Source of the DNA: Neoceratodus forsteri
Taxonomy: Eukaryota > Chordata > Ceratodontiformes > Ceratodontidae
Assembly: GCA_016271365.2 (NCBI GenBank)
Contig: CM028129.1
Location: 460,178,501 to 460,242,500, forward strand
Direction: 5' to 3'
DNA length: 64,000 nt
Made by a program: the position numbers and the translations under genes. The number at the start of each line of letters is the position of its first letter. Position 1 is the stretch's first letter. Below the pieces are notes generated by a model. It was not told where the DNA came from. It did not search any database and was given only the letters and a program-made list of their open reading frames with translations. Positions 32,225-43,319 of the stretch are shown piece after piece.

Positions 32225-33270
32225 TTGAGCTCAGGTGAGGGTATGTACAAAAGTGCAGAGAGCTTCTTATTTATTTAAATAATTCATTATTCACACTGCA
32301 TCTGAAATGGAGTTTAATTCAGCTCTTGCAAGTAAATACATGAGTCTACATTTCTGGTTGGGGGGGGGGGCTATGTTCAAAAGTGCTGACAGTCCTTACT
32401 TATTTCACCAATGAATATTAAATTGTGGACTGAAATTACTTTGGATCCCTGTCACACAGCATCTTTGCATGCAAGATTTATTTTTATTTTATTTAAGTCT
32501 TTGGTAACCAGGTAAGGCCCACTAGGCACAAGTGCCTGTTTTCAGAGGCGACCTGGGAGCACTGGGCAGTTAAGTGACTTGCTCAGAGTCACACAGTATG
32601 CAAGTGGAAGTTGTGAGAATCAAACTCAGGTCTGGTTTTGCTGGCTGTATCAAGCTCATTCACACTTTGTTCCTCTAACCTCTAGGCTATACTGCCAGCC
32701 CATATATCTTCACATCTTGCAGTAAATCATTGTATACCTTATTACTGTGCCATGTGAATGTTGAATTCTTTAAAATAAAAAAGGTGCTGTCTGCACTATT
32801 AAACGTAGTATCCATGCCCCCAAACAGCAAACAGGGACTCTCATGCTTACTTTCAGGAGGCAAATTTAACTCTGTGTTACTATACCATTTGGACTCTGAA
32901 TTATTCAAATAACTAAGGATCTGCCTGCACTTTTGATCATTGGTCCCCACCCCAACAGACTACCATGTTTATTTGCAGGAGCCAAATATAACTTAGAATT
33001 ATTGTACCATATAAATGATACATTATTTAAATAACGATGGAGCTGCCTGTACTTTTGAATATAGCCTCCCTCCCATCACAAATGGAGACTCTCCATTTCA
33101 TGTGCAAGAGATGAATTTAACTCAGTTTTACACATCATGTAAACGATGATTTATTTCAATAAATAAGGAGCTCCCTGCACTTTTTAATATAGCCTCCTCC
33201 CCAAACCACAAACAGGGACTCTCATGTTTACTTGCAGGAACCAAATTTAACTCTCTAAAGTTGTGTCCAC
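32225..33270. repeat. Satellite array of 122-135 bp monomers with inverted copies
   Basis: Four direct monomers with the landmark GAGCTGCCTGCACTTTT lie near 32784, 32919, 33041 and 33170, followed by a partial copy to 33270. To the left, two copies in inverted orientation have the complementary landmark near 32248 and 32378. A CORE-SINE (32478-32702) sits close to the switch of orientation. Other shared blocks are CAAACAGGGACTCTCATG and GGCAAATTTAACTC. The head-to-head layout suggests an inversion or a foldback origin. Confidence 0.85.
32478..32702 (-). mobile_element. CORE-SINE with L2-like tail (minus)
   Basis: Read from 32702 leftwards: a tRNA-like head with A-box (TATAGCCTAGAGGTTAGAG), B-box (GAGTTTGATTCTC), a MIR-type core (GACTCTGAGCAAGTCACTTA), and a 3' part GGTTACCAAAGACTTAAATA followed by A/T-rich repeats. 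The 3' part resembles the L2-type stub at 45060-45115 (GGTTAACAAAATTCTAATAAA). Sharing a tail with a LINE is how MIR-type SINEs use the L2 machinery. It interrupts the satellite array. Confidence 0.85.
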
Positions 33271-33950
33271 TAAGTTATTTTATTTACTAGCTGATTCAGT
33301 TTTAACCTCTTACCTCCGGAGTACACCTTCCAGCTGGGGAGTGATACATTAAGGCATTCTAGGTGGGAGAGGCATTTCTGTGTACTTAGATGTTGAGCTG
33401 AGCAGGGAGAGGTTGCCAGGTACAGAGCAGAACACCTTGCTGGTATTCACTGCAGTGCCCCCCAGGAGGTAATCTTTACTCATCATCAAAGATGTGATTT
33501 AGACTGACTTCAGAGGGACAGGAACTGATGAGAAAACAATACATACAGTCTGGGGTTAAACTGGGCAAGAACCCATAGGAACTCAGTTCCCTCATGTCTT
33601 TGCAAAAGGGTAGACTCACTGGGATATGCAGGTCTTATTCAATGGTATGATGTCATGGAAGACAGTGGCTTTTGAACGTTGAACCTTCCTCTACATTTAA
33701 AAAAAAAATGAATCTGCATGGCACATGAGTGATGGTCTTGGCATATGTCATTCTTGATACCACCTAACAACTGTCCTTTATTACTAAGTACCACATATTG
33801 TTGCCTGTTTAAACATTTTCTTGACTAAGTTTTCATGTTAAAGCAAGCATTTGTCAATGCCAAATGTTGTCTCTCGCAGGCATTGGCATTGGTAGTGCAG
33901 GAATTAGAGATGCATAATAGGAATGGCAGTGAAGTACTGAACTGAAGCCA
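33271..33950. other. No recognised feature
   Basis: AT-rich, apparently single-copy sequence without coding potential. Confidence 0.4.
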
Positions 33951-33954
33951 ACAC

Positions 33955-34295
33955 CACCCCCACCCTACAGAGACTGACAGGCATCGGGGTGTGCCTTTTG
34001 GTCATCAGCTATAATGCTTATGCCATTCTACCTCACTCTACCCTGTAGATACTGACAAATGTTGTGGTGAGCTTTGGGCCTTATACTTATTCCATTCCAT
34101 AAGGAAATATGCTGAGGTGGGTACAGTGTAGGAGAATGAGGTAAACTTTAGGGCCAAACACTCCAAGGCAGACGTCGATGTCTGTCACTGGCTGCAGGGT
34201 GGAGGTGGAGGTGGGGTGGGGGTGGAATGGCATGAGCATTACAGTCAATGATCCCAAGTCACACCCATGATGCCTGTCTCTACAGGGTGGGGAGT
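33955..34295. repeat. Imperfect inverted repeat (foldback), arms about 70 bp
   Basis: The left arm (about 33957-34028, CCCCACCCTACAGAGACTG...ATGCCATTC) is matched by the reverse complement of the right arm (about 34226-34293). The spacer includes a second, shorter copy of the CCCTGTAGATACTGAC landmark. The arrangement suggests a non-autonomous foldback element. No target duplication is identified. Confidence 0.7.
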
Positions 34296-34339
34296 AACAG
34301 TTGGAAACCCTAAGGCTATAGGCGTTTGTTGGTATTTTC

Positions 34340-35280
34340 ACACGTCACATTTTCAACATAGGCTTTTTTGACCCCACCTCATGAAGAGCGGCATTATCAG
34401 TGTATTAACTGAAAGGTAGTTTTGTACAGTGGCCATGCCATTTGGTGACACAGGGATGAAAACACATTTTGGGCAGGATGTGAAAAATGACAACTGCATT
34501 GTTCGTGAGGAGGTGTAAAAAAAACTGCGACTTTGAAAATCTAAAGTGAAAATAGGAAAAATTGGTGAAGTCATGAGCATGCATAGAAACTGTGCAACAC
34601 ACATCCGTAACCCAATTATTTTCTGGATTTTGTTTAACCACATTTTCAACATAGGCATTTTGGGACCTCCCCTCATGAACAGTGGCACTGTGATGTTGTT
34701 AATTTGTCCCAAAAGTTTCACACAGCAACCACACCATTGTGCGCCACAGGTGTGAAAAAATGCCAGTTTTGAAAATCTGGCATGAAAATATTGCAAATTT
34801 GCGAAGTTGCAAGGGTGAGTGGAAACTGCACAACACACGCTTGTAACACAGTCACTTTATGGATGTTCGGCACCAAATTTTCAACATAGGAATTTTAGGA
34901 CCTCTGCTCATGAACAGTGTCACCATCATTTCCAAAAACTGTCCCGAAAACTGATTTCACATAGCCACTGTGCTATTGTGTGCCGGACGTGTGAAAACAC
35001 ATTTTGGCCAGGATATGTAAAATAACAACTGTACTGTTCATAAGGAGGTGTGGGAAAATGCCAATTTTGAAAATCTGGAGTGAAAATTTTACAAATTCAC
35101 GAAGTTATGAGCATGCGTGGAAACTGTGCAATGCACACTTGTAAAACAGCCATTTTTGGGATTTTTCCACCAAATTTGCAACATAGGATTTTTGAGAGCC
35201 CCCCTCATGAACAGTGGCACTGTCGTTTTGTTAATCAGTTCCAAAAGGTGATTCCATGCAATGACTGCAAAATCACCTTT
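34340..35280 (+). repeat. Satellite, monomer about 295 bp, four copies
   Basis: Monomers start at a TTTTCAACATAGG landmark near 34350, 34643, 34878 and 35175. Each has GACC...CTCATGAACAGTGGCAC, then GTGTGAAAACACATTTTG, AAAATCTGGAGTGAAAAT and GAGCATGCGTGGAAACTG. The second is about 60 bp shorter. Related single monomers occur at 38055-38545 and 40279-40640. Confidence 0.88.
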
Positions 35281-35709
35281 TGGGAATGAATAACACCATG
35301 ACAGTGACTGAATTAATGAGAAGGGGTCCCAAGAACCCCATGTTAAAAATTTGGTGCCAAAATTCCCAAACATGGCTGAGATATGCTCCAAAGTTGAAAA
35401 AAACCCTATTCATGCCAGTATACAGCTTACCGGCATTTCTTCAGTTCGTGGTCGGCTTTGAAGAGTGCAGACGTTTTTCCTGGTCCACCAAATATAGTCG
35501 TGCCAGGCTTCAGAGGTAAGTATGGGGTGAGGTGGGGTGTCGGGAGGCAGGGCACGCAGAGGATGGGCGTGGGTTGGGAGGGGGCAGGGAGTCCATGAGG
35601 ACTGTTCTCTTCTTTCACAGGTTAAAAAAAACATCATGGTATGGTTTTGGTTTACAGGGAATTTGGCACACTGGGATGGGGTCCCAGCATGCAACCTGAG
35701 TGTTTTGCA
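35281..35709. other. Satellite edge and unassigned sequence
   Basis: A diverged half-monomer (to about 35410, with AAAATTTGGTGCCAAAATTCCC) is followed by G-rich unique sequence with no recognisable gene. Confidence 0.4.
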
Positions 35710-36035
35710 GCGGGATGCTGTAGTCGATGGGGACTGAGCACACCCATCAACACATACACGAGGGAGGGAGACAAGAGCCGAGGGGGATTGGGCACTCCTC
35801 TTGGCACACAACAAAAGTGGGGGGACATTATGCTGATGGGGGGTGGGCTCTCCCCTTTGGCAAAATAAATGGGAAAGGGGGACTAAAGCCTATGGGGATT
35901 GGGGCCCCCGTTGGTAAAGAAAGACTGTTGGGTGCTTGATGCCAAGGGGGATTGGGCACCCCTTCAGCATACATTTTAAATGGGGGGGCATTATGCCAAC
36001 AGGAAGTAGGCTCCCCTATCAGGAAATGAAGTGGG
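35710..36035 (+). repeat. G-rich minisatellite
   Basis: Several imperfect units with the landmarks GGGGGATTGGGCACCCC, TTGGCA and GGGGGGACATTATGCYGA repeat at roughly 60-130 bp intervals. The units are diverged, so a consensus length needs a tandem-repeat finder. Confidence 0.65.
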
Positions 36036-36039
36036 TCGG

Positions 36040-37340
36040 GGCACTGTTCAGGAGGTTTCACCAGAACAGGCACTTCGGGAGGGCGTGTTACAGTTCCACT
36101 GCATGATTGCAGCGGACTTTTCCTTAGATCTGCTCGCCACTTGACGTATGCCTGGTGTCACCCCCTGTAACTGCCTTATTGTGGAATGAGGGACGCACAT
36201 TCTGATGCATGCCATGCATTCACCCACAGTGTCCGCACCTCCAAATCTGCTACTAATGCAATATGTTGGCTGGCGCGCACGCGCAAGCCACCATAAAAAT
36301 GATCGGCATATAGATCAGGACATGATATACTACAGCATGTCATATCACTTGCAGTAGGAACACATACAAATGATGCAGTAGGATACATGCTTCCTAGTAA
36401 TGAAGAAGCATCTAAATGCTCAGCTTCATACCATTTAAAAAAAAAAAAAAGTAATATAAAAAGACCCAAAACTGCACACCTCCCACCACATTTCTCTTTT
36501 TTTTCTTTTTATCTCAGTACAAATAAGATTCAGCTATGCACTGGAAAATATTAAGTGAAAGTCCAGTCTGTGATCCAGCTTATTGATTTTTATCACTAAA
36601 TTAAGCATATACATGACCTGAAAGCAGTGCCTGCTGCATTAAATTAAATAAAATAAAGAACAATTATCCTCTTTATTTCCCCCTCTGATCTCAGCCTGAG
36701 AGGAGCCCATGAGAGATAAGGGAGATTGAATTCAGTTTTGTAGTCTCTTCATTTCATATACTGTAATGTTTGCAAAGCAGTTGAAGTAATATATACTGTC
36801 TTTTATTCCGTTTTTTTGTGTAATCTTTTTATGAATCTAAAACATCGTTTTACACTCTTTAATGCAAACTCAAAAACATGATTTATAAGTTGGGATTCAC
36901 CCTACTCACCTTAATTGTATATCAGATTAGGGGAGCATATAAGACATCAATTGGAAAGTTCAGATTTTTTAAAGGATAAGCATTTAAGTAGTAAACAGGG
37001 GCCGGATATTCAAAACTTTGCCCGGACACAAAACCGAGTTTGCCCATGCAAACTGGGTTTTACACGGAATGGAATTATTCAAAAGCCCAGTTAGCATGGT
37101 CAAACTCAGTTTGGGCTTGGAAAAAGGGCAGGGGGGCACAATGTAAATGAGGGTGCAGGAACCTGAATATTGGCGCAGTCCAGTATTCAGAGTATATGCA
37201 CTGTGCAAAGCCGTTTTGCTCAGTTCCCTTGCGCGGTGCACAGACTGCCAAGTCAAACCCTGACTTACTCCCACACAACCCTAGCAGTTGGCAAGGTACT
37301 GCTGCCCCCCACCAATTGCCGTTCCCATAAGAAATAGTAG
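36040..37340. other. Unassigned, AT-rich; possible transposon end at 37000
   Basis: No gene is visible. AGGGGCCGGATATTCAAAAC at 36999-37018 has the look of a DNA-transposon terminal repeat, but I could not find its inverted partner. A simple-sequence poly(A) lies at 36438-36451. Confidence 0.3.
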
Positions 37341-37344
37341 CCTT

Positions 37345-37910
37345 AACCCTGGTAGTCTAGTGGTCTCTCCCACCCTTCCCCAGTTATGAATCACTGTCCC
37401 GATAGTAAAAAAATAATTCTCTTGTGGTCCAGTGCACTCTCCCCTGTTCTCCGATCACCGTCCTGATATTAAAAACATTATTCCCTGGTAGTCTAGTGGT
37501 CTCTTCCCCCTCTCCAGTCATTGATCACTGTCCCGATATTAAAAAAAAATCATTCCTGATGGTCCAGTGGTCCCTCCCTTCCCCCCATTCTCTGATCTCC
37601 ATCTGGATATTAAAAAAAATATTCGCTGATAGTCATGGGGTCTTTCCCCACCCCCAGGTGACTGATCTCCATCCCAGTATTAAAAAATGATTCCCTGTTA
37701 GTCCAGTGGTTCCTCCCCCCGGTCACCAATTGCCGTACTGAGTAAAAGAAAACAGTCACTCCCTGGTAGTCCAGTGGTCCCTCTCCCAACCTTAACACCG
37801 TCCAATAAATATATCTAATTTTCATTGGTGTCCAGTGTACCTTCCCCCCACCCCACCTCGCTCCTTTGGAAAAAACTAAAGTGTGCCATTTCCCTGGTGG
37901 TCTAGTAGAC
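37345..37910 (+). repeat. Minisatellite A, nine units of 61-72 bp
   Basis: Units are marked by TTCCCTGGTAGTCYAGTGGTC near 37349, 37420, 37484, 37556, 37626, 37694, 37765, 37826 and 37891. Most contain a C-rich stretch, a GATCACTGTCCCGATATTAA block and an A-run. The array at 40862-41322 is the same family in inverted orientation. Confidence 0.9.
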
Positions 37911-38054
37911 CCCCCATCCTCCCACCCTGGCAGGCAGTGACCTACCACCCTGCTCCCCCCATCCCAAAAGCCAGCCAGTAACAAGCACAGTCTTTCTCCT
38001 ACCACCACAGCTGGCCACCAACTGAGCTGTGAATGAAGAAGTACAGGATACACT

Positions 38055-38545
38055 ACATGTTCATTGGCTTTTTGCAATGAATTTCTTTACTTTTTGAGAT
38101 AGCATAATCATGTTATTATTTGTGTGTGGGAGTGCAACACTGCCATTAATACGTATTTTTTTTCAAATAGTGTAACCATATCCTTATTTGCCTGTCTGAG
38201 CACAGGGACCTCAGGGCCTGCACTCCCCTTCACTCCATAAAGGCCCTGCACTAACAATTTTAGGGAAACCACAACCTAATTGTCATTAAAACCTTCTTAT
38301 TACCCCACGTCATACACTCGGTACTGGCAATTTTCAAATCCCTGGCAAAACGTGATTCTGTGCAACCACAACAGCATTCCACATCTAAGGTGCAAAAACA
38401 CAGTTTGGCCAAGATTTGAAAAATGACAGCTGTGATGTTCATGAGGTGGTGTAAATATATGGCTATACTGAAAATTTTCAGTCACAATATTTAAAATTAC
38501 CAGGCTTACGAGCAAGCATTGTAAAATTTAAATGAACAGACATAA
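38055..38545 (+). repeat. Satellite monomer with 110-bp insertion
   Basis: The first about 108 bases (GTTCATTGGCTTTTTGCAAT onwards) match 40279-40385 closely. Downstream blocks (ACCTTCTTATTACCCCACGTC, GACAGCTGTGATGTTCATGAGG, TACGAGCAAGCATTGTAAAAT) are diverged versions of the 34340-35280 monomer. About 110 bp near 38175-38285 are absent from the other copies. Confidence 0.75.
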
Positions 38546-40278
38546 GTTTGGCATTTTTTATTTTTTATTTAATTCTAGGATTACAAGTACCTTTGAGCCA
38601 AGGCTCTTTTACAAAGGTTCCACGTCAGTTTGAGACAATATGCAGTACATTACAAGGTAAATGCAGTTTCAGACAGAGTATACAGAACAGACACACCAAA
38701 AAGTGAGCATAAAAAGTTTCTAAGCTACAAAAGGTAGGGTGGGGAGGGAGTACAGGAAGTAATGAAAGGGACTTAGGAGGTATGAGGTATGGTAGTTTGC
38801 GTGGTTGGTCTTGTCACCAGTTTTGTGAACGGGGTAACGATTGTGGATTTCCATCTGTCAGAAAACTGGCTAAGGCTGAGGGAGAGGTTGAAGATCTTAG
38901 TGAGTGGACTTATGACTTCGTCAAGAGTAAGGGACAGCAGTTTTAGGTCCAGAGAGTCCCCGCTATGTCTCGATTTGACTATTGCCTTCCTAATGTATTT
39001 GTAGGCTTCATGTTTTTTGATAGCTTTGAAGTAGAAAGGTGGGAGTGCCGGAGAGTGTGGGGCTTCGGTAGTGCTATCGGAGGTATTGATTTTATTGAAG
39101 AAGTCAGGGGGGAGGACAGAGCTGAGATCTGTGAAGCAGTATTGAAGGTATTTGTGATAGCCATAGGGTCCAGCGTTATATCTCCATCTGTAACAAGGAT
39201 GTTTTTGGCTGCTTTCATGTCACTTCTTTGATGTTGTTCCAGAACTCTGTACCATTTCCCCATGTATTAGTGAGGGCATCCCTGTACCGGGTGCTTTTGC
39301 GAAGTCTGATGGCTTTTGTGCAATCATTACATGTGCATTTATAGTTCTGGATATCTGTTGGCGACCCAGAGTCTTGAGACAAAAGCCAGAGGTGGTCCCT
39401 TGATTTTATCTGCATTAGTAAGTCAGTGGTAAGCCTGGGGTTGCAGAGTGACTTGACTTTATGTATTTTCTGAGGAGCGTAGATGTCACAGGCTGCGTTG
39501 AAGATGGAGTTGAAGGAATCCAAGGCTGTTAACATCAGTAGCGTTGTAAATAGTCAACCAGTACCGCTGCCTGAGGTTTGATTTAAGGAGGTTCGAATTA
39601 CCATGGGGCAGGATTCTGCTATTGATGACTGATGGTGGGGGTTTTCAGAATTTGTTAGACCATTCTCCGATAACAGGGGAGTGGTCACTAAGAGAGTCTG
39701 GAAGGATGGAGATATTAGAGATGCAGGCAGGCTGGCTGGTAAGAATCCAATCAAGGAGGGAGCTGGTACTGGTTCAGTAGTTGTGCCTGGTAGGGGAGGC
39801 AACCATTTGGGTGAGGTTTATTGTGGAGATGGCATCCTTGAGTCCACCAGGATCTGGGGCAAGCCAGTTGATGTTAAAGTCACCAAGCATGAAGAGCTCT
39901 GTTCCAGGTGGTTGCACTCGGGCAAAGTCCAGGGCAACATTGAGACATTTTACTTGCTCCCTAGGTGGGATGTAGACTGCAGCAATTGTGAGGGCTTTAC
40001 CGTGTGCTCCAAGGATGATCCTAATTGGGAGGATCTAAGTGGATGAGTCAGTGGAAAGAGTGGTTAGGAGGTGGCCGAGGAGGGATTCCTTGAGGTAAAT
40101 TGCACATCCCCCACCTCTTTTGGCCTGTCGACCGAGCCTGAAGACAATGTAACCTGGTAAGGCAATTGACGTATCAGGGACTTTTGTTGTAAGCCAGGTT
40201 TCAACAACAGCGATGATGTCGAGTTTATGCTGGTTTGTGAAGATTTGTAAGTCATCCAGCTTAGGGAGGAGGCTACAG
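38546..40278 (-). mobile_element. L2-clade LINE (minus) with internal deletion
   Basis: Read leftwards from 40278: an endonuclease start (MNICSLLPKLDDLQIFTNQ and VVETWL near 40190), GGGCAIYLKESLL near 40085-40125, a linker (39535-39215, with ending EFWNNIKEV), and the beginning of RT (LKLLSLTLDEVISPLTKIFN near 38880-38940). The sequence then jumps to a 3' end (38546-38640) of the same family as 20480-20572. Most of RT is missing, so it is a deletion derivative. It lies between two monomers of the 295-bp satellite family. Confidence 0.8.
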
Positions 40279-40640
40279 ATGTTCATTGGCTTTTTGCAGT
40301 GAATTTCCTTACTTTTTGAGATAGCATAATCATGTTATTATTTGTGTGTGGGAGCGCAGTGCTACCATTACATATTTTGATCTCAAATTTTAAACATAGC
40401 CTTCTTATGACCCTACCTCATGAACAAAGGCAGTGGACATTTTCAAATCATGCTCAAAATGTTATTTTGCCAAGCGACCGCAAAGTTGTCTTTCGGGATG
40501 GATTCACGAAATTCCACTGACATTGTCCATAAGGTGGGGTCCCTAAAAGGCCATATTGAAAATTTGGTGAGTAAACATACAAAAAAAGGTCAAGTTATGC
40601 AACAGTGTTGAAAATCCCATTGAAATATATTGAACTGCAT
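40279..40640 (+). repeat. Satellite monomer
   Basis: Begins with the 108-bp segment shared with 38055-38165. It continues with TTAAACATAGCCTTCTTATGACC, CTCATGAACAAAGGCAGTGG and AAAATTTGGTGAGTAAACAT, which align to the 34340-35410 family. Confidence 0.75.
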
Positions 40641-40861
40641 TTACCTTTCTTTCTCATATTGCAGTCATTGGTTCCAGCAGCAAGACATGTCTTGGACTGG
40701 AGAATGGATCTTCACCCTGTCACCTATTCAGGTGAGTGAGGGTGTGTGGAGGTGTACTGGGGGTATGGGGTGGTGGGTGCTGAGCAGGAGGTGGGGTTGA
40801 GAGGGTCAGATCGGGTCAGAGAGGGTCAGCAGGACCATTTTCTTTTTTGCAAAGACAGTGA

Positions 40862-41322
40862 ACAGTTGGCAGGTTGGAGGTACCACTAGACACCAGGGAA
40901 ACAGAAAAATAAAAGGGGAGAGCAATCAGAGGGTAGGAGGTGCCACTAGACATGAGGGAAAGAGGAAAAAAATTGTGACAGCAATCGGAGGATGGGGGTC
41001 CCACTAGACACCAGGGAAATGGGAAACAAAATGGGGACAGTATTTGGAGGGTGAGGATGCCACTAGACACCAGTGAAATGGAAAAGAAAAATGGGGGCAG
41101 GAATCTGATAGTGGGAGGTGCCATTAGACACCAGAGAAATAGGGAACAAAATGTGGACAGCAATGTGGGGGGGGCTGCCACTAGACACCAGGGAAACAAA
41201 AGAACAAAAGAAAAACAGGAGCAGTATTCAGAAGTTGGGGGGTGCCACAAGACACCAGGGAAACAGCAACACTTAACAGGAACGGTGGCGGAGGGGGGGG
41301 TTGCCACTAGACAATAGGGAAA
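40862..41322 (-). repeat. Minisatellite B, eight units, inverted relative to A
   Basis: Units with GGTGCCACTAGACACCAGGG occur near 40878, 40939, 40998, 41057, 41118, 41175, 41240 and 41299 (57-65 bp spacing). The reverse complement, CCCTGGTGTCTAGTGGCACC, matches the landmark of minisatellite A, and the A-rich and C-rich parts are in the same order. The two arrays therefore form an inverted pair about 3 kb apart. Confidence 0.88.
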
Positions 41323-41349
41323 CAGTGTTGTGCTAGTCAGGAATATTTC

Positions 41350-41509
41350 TGTGTCTTTTTCCATGCTTGGGAATCCTTTGCTGTGCTCTTTTTTTTCGCA
41401 ATTTATGAAAAAAGAATTATTTTTTCACAAAGTGCAAAAAAGGATCATTTTTTGTGTTTCTTTTTTCACAAGTTGTGAAAAAGGATTCCTGAGCATGGAA
41501 AAAGACACA
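41350..41509. repeat. Inverted repeat, 30-bp arms, hairpin-like
   Basis: TGTGTCTTTTTCCATGCTTG at 41350 is complementary to the sequence ending at 41509, with two mismatches over about 30 bp. The interior (TTTTTTCACAA repeats) is also partly self-complementary. It looks like a small palindromic MITE. No target duplication is seen. Confidence 0.7.
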
Positions 41510-42240
41510 AAACTGGATTTCAAAATGCTGAAAGAACTCATTTAAAAGTCAATATATGACCACCCCTTTTCCTGGTCCTGTCCCCTGCTCCAAAGACATG
41601 TTGTATGCTTTCTCTCCAAAAGAAATGACTTTTAGAGGGTAAAAGATGTGTTTCTTATAAAAAGGAGACATGAATATCCAGATGCTTTAAATGTTTAATA
41701 ATCTGTTAATGTTTAACCATGGAACGTGCCTCTTTGATATTCCAAGAGGCATACCTAATGGTGTTACTCATGGCTTCCTTAAGATAAGATGCAGCTTATA
41801 CATGCTCTGTAATAAGGTAAGGTACCCCGCACAATGTAAAAGTGCAAAAACCTCACTCCACCTCCCCACCCCACTAACAGTACTAACAGGAACAAACAAG
41901 TAAAACTGAAGAACTGATAACAAAAACACGTATCTTACTACAGAGGGTAAGCCTACTCCAGTCCCTGGTCCACTCTCTAAATGTTAGGTCTGCTTTGGAA
42001 CTGACAGAGAGGTCCCTGGCTATTCCTCAAGCATTTAGACCATATAGCCTAGTATAGGCTGGAAACACTAGAAAAATACAGACCAGATCAAAAGGAGAGG
42101 GGAGAGATGTATATCCACCCCCCACACACCAGCAGAAATGCAAAACATTTTCTGAGGCAAAAATTAACTGAATGCTTCACCCAGATATGTATCTGGCCTA
42201 TATAACCAAAACAAGAGAACCTTCTATTCCTTCATCCTAC
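41510..42240. other. No recognised feature
   Basis: Unique-looking sequence without coding or repeat signals that I can name. Confidence 0.4.
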
Positions 42241-42246
42241 CCTCAC

Positions 42247-42740
42247 TCATTCTAATCTACATGAGGTATGAACCAGTAAAAGTTTACCAATGGTATAAAA
42301 TGTCCAGCAACAATAATAGGCAAGAACTGAAAAGGAAGAAACATATTGGTGCACAATCCATGTAAAATAATCAGACTGCCTCTCAAATGAGAATGCTTCT
42401 GTGATCCCACATCGATCAGACAGATGAAACCACAGTAAGCTAGCCTCCAACACAATACTGCATTTGGTGCAGAACTTGACTGGGAAACTACTGATGCCGC
42501 AAAGTACCAAAGCCAATATGGTGTCATGGTATGCAGTATCTTTGACCAACTGCACTAGTAGACAGTCCTGTACAGTATCCAGCAATGTGTGGCTCCTGTT
42601 GCGCCTAGCTGCCAGGAAATCCCAATCTATATCTGGCAGATTTAGGTCCCCAATTAACACCAGATCCCCCTTTGCAATTCTCTTTCTGATTTTTACCATC
42701 AGTTCTTTGTCACCTATCTCCTCCTGCCTGGTACAATAAT
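42247..42740 (-). pseudogene. CR1-type endonuclease fragment (minus)
   Basis: The minus frame 42699-42247 is open for 150 codons. It starts with KGDLVLIGDLNLPDIDW, the GDFN-like block of CR1 endonucleases, then LVQLVKDTAYH and TILALVL. About 60 residues later the similarity fades. It abuts the C-terminal end of a CR1 ORF2 (42780 onwards), so the order is unnatural for one element: endonuclease downstream of RT. Confidence 0.75.
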
Positions 42741-43211
42741 ACTTTGTACAATATTTGGTTTTTTTTTTTAGACAAAAGATGGTGTTTGCTCATATATATG
42801 GTCTTCCACTCCTAGGGGACATAATTTCCATGTCCCTAAGAATGTATTCATCAATCTTTTTTTTGAAAATCTGAAGGGATTCTGCCTCCACCATTTCCCT
42901 TGGCAGGATATTCCATTTCTTCACTGCCTTTAGTATAAAAAATTACTGTCTAGCATTCTTGTATACATGTTCATGCTTTAATTGCTCAGTTCTTTGCCAC
43001 CTACCTCCTCCCGCCTGGTATGGTCTCCCACTCCTAGTGGGCATAGTTAATTTCCCTGTCCCTAAGAATATATTCATCAATCTTTTTTTTCAATCTGAAA
43101 GGATTCTTCCTCCATCACTTCCCTCAGCAGGATATTCAATTTTCTTCACTGCCCTTTGTGTAAAAAATTCCTTTCTAGAATTCCTGTATGCATATTCATG
43201 CTTTAATTGCT
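42703..43211 (-). repeat. Tandem duplication of an endonuclease/RT-end junction
   Basis: Two copies, 42703-42987 and 42988 to about 43211, share the start CAGTTCTTTGYCACCTAYCTC, a GTCCCTAAGAATRTATTCATC block and the end ATGCTTTAATTGCT. The first has about 50 extra bases, including a T-run (42762-42770). Each joins a piece of CR1 endonuclease to the ORF2 C-terminus (KKWNILPREMVEAESLQ on the minus strand). Confidence 0.85.
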
Positions 43212-43319
43212 TCTTTTGTGATCATAAATATATTCCTCTGTCTATGTATTGTATGCCAAATTCAGTCATTAATTCACTGTCCTTTAGAACTTTATACAGT
43301 TGCAACATGTCTTCTCTAA

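Noticed and set aside
35410..35814. 134-codon Cys/Pro-rich minus frame as a host exon
   Set aside because: It runs across a satellite edge into minisatellite sequence, and the composition explains the openness.
36999..37018. Terminal inverted repeat of a DNA transposon
   Set aside because: No inverted partner was found within several kilobases.
40862..41364. 182-codon minus frame, and the minisatellite as a possible CRISPR-like array
   Set aside because: The frame is the translation of the repeat. Units are contiguous and diverged, with no unique spacers, in a vertebrate-type genome.
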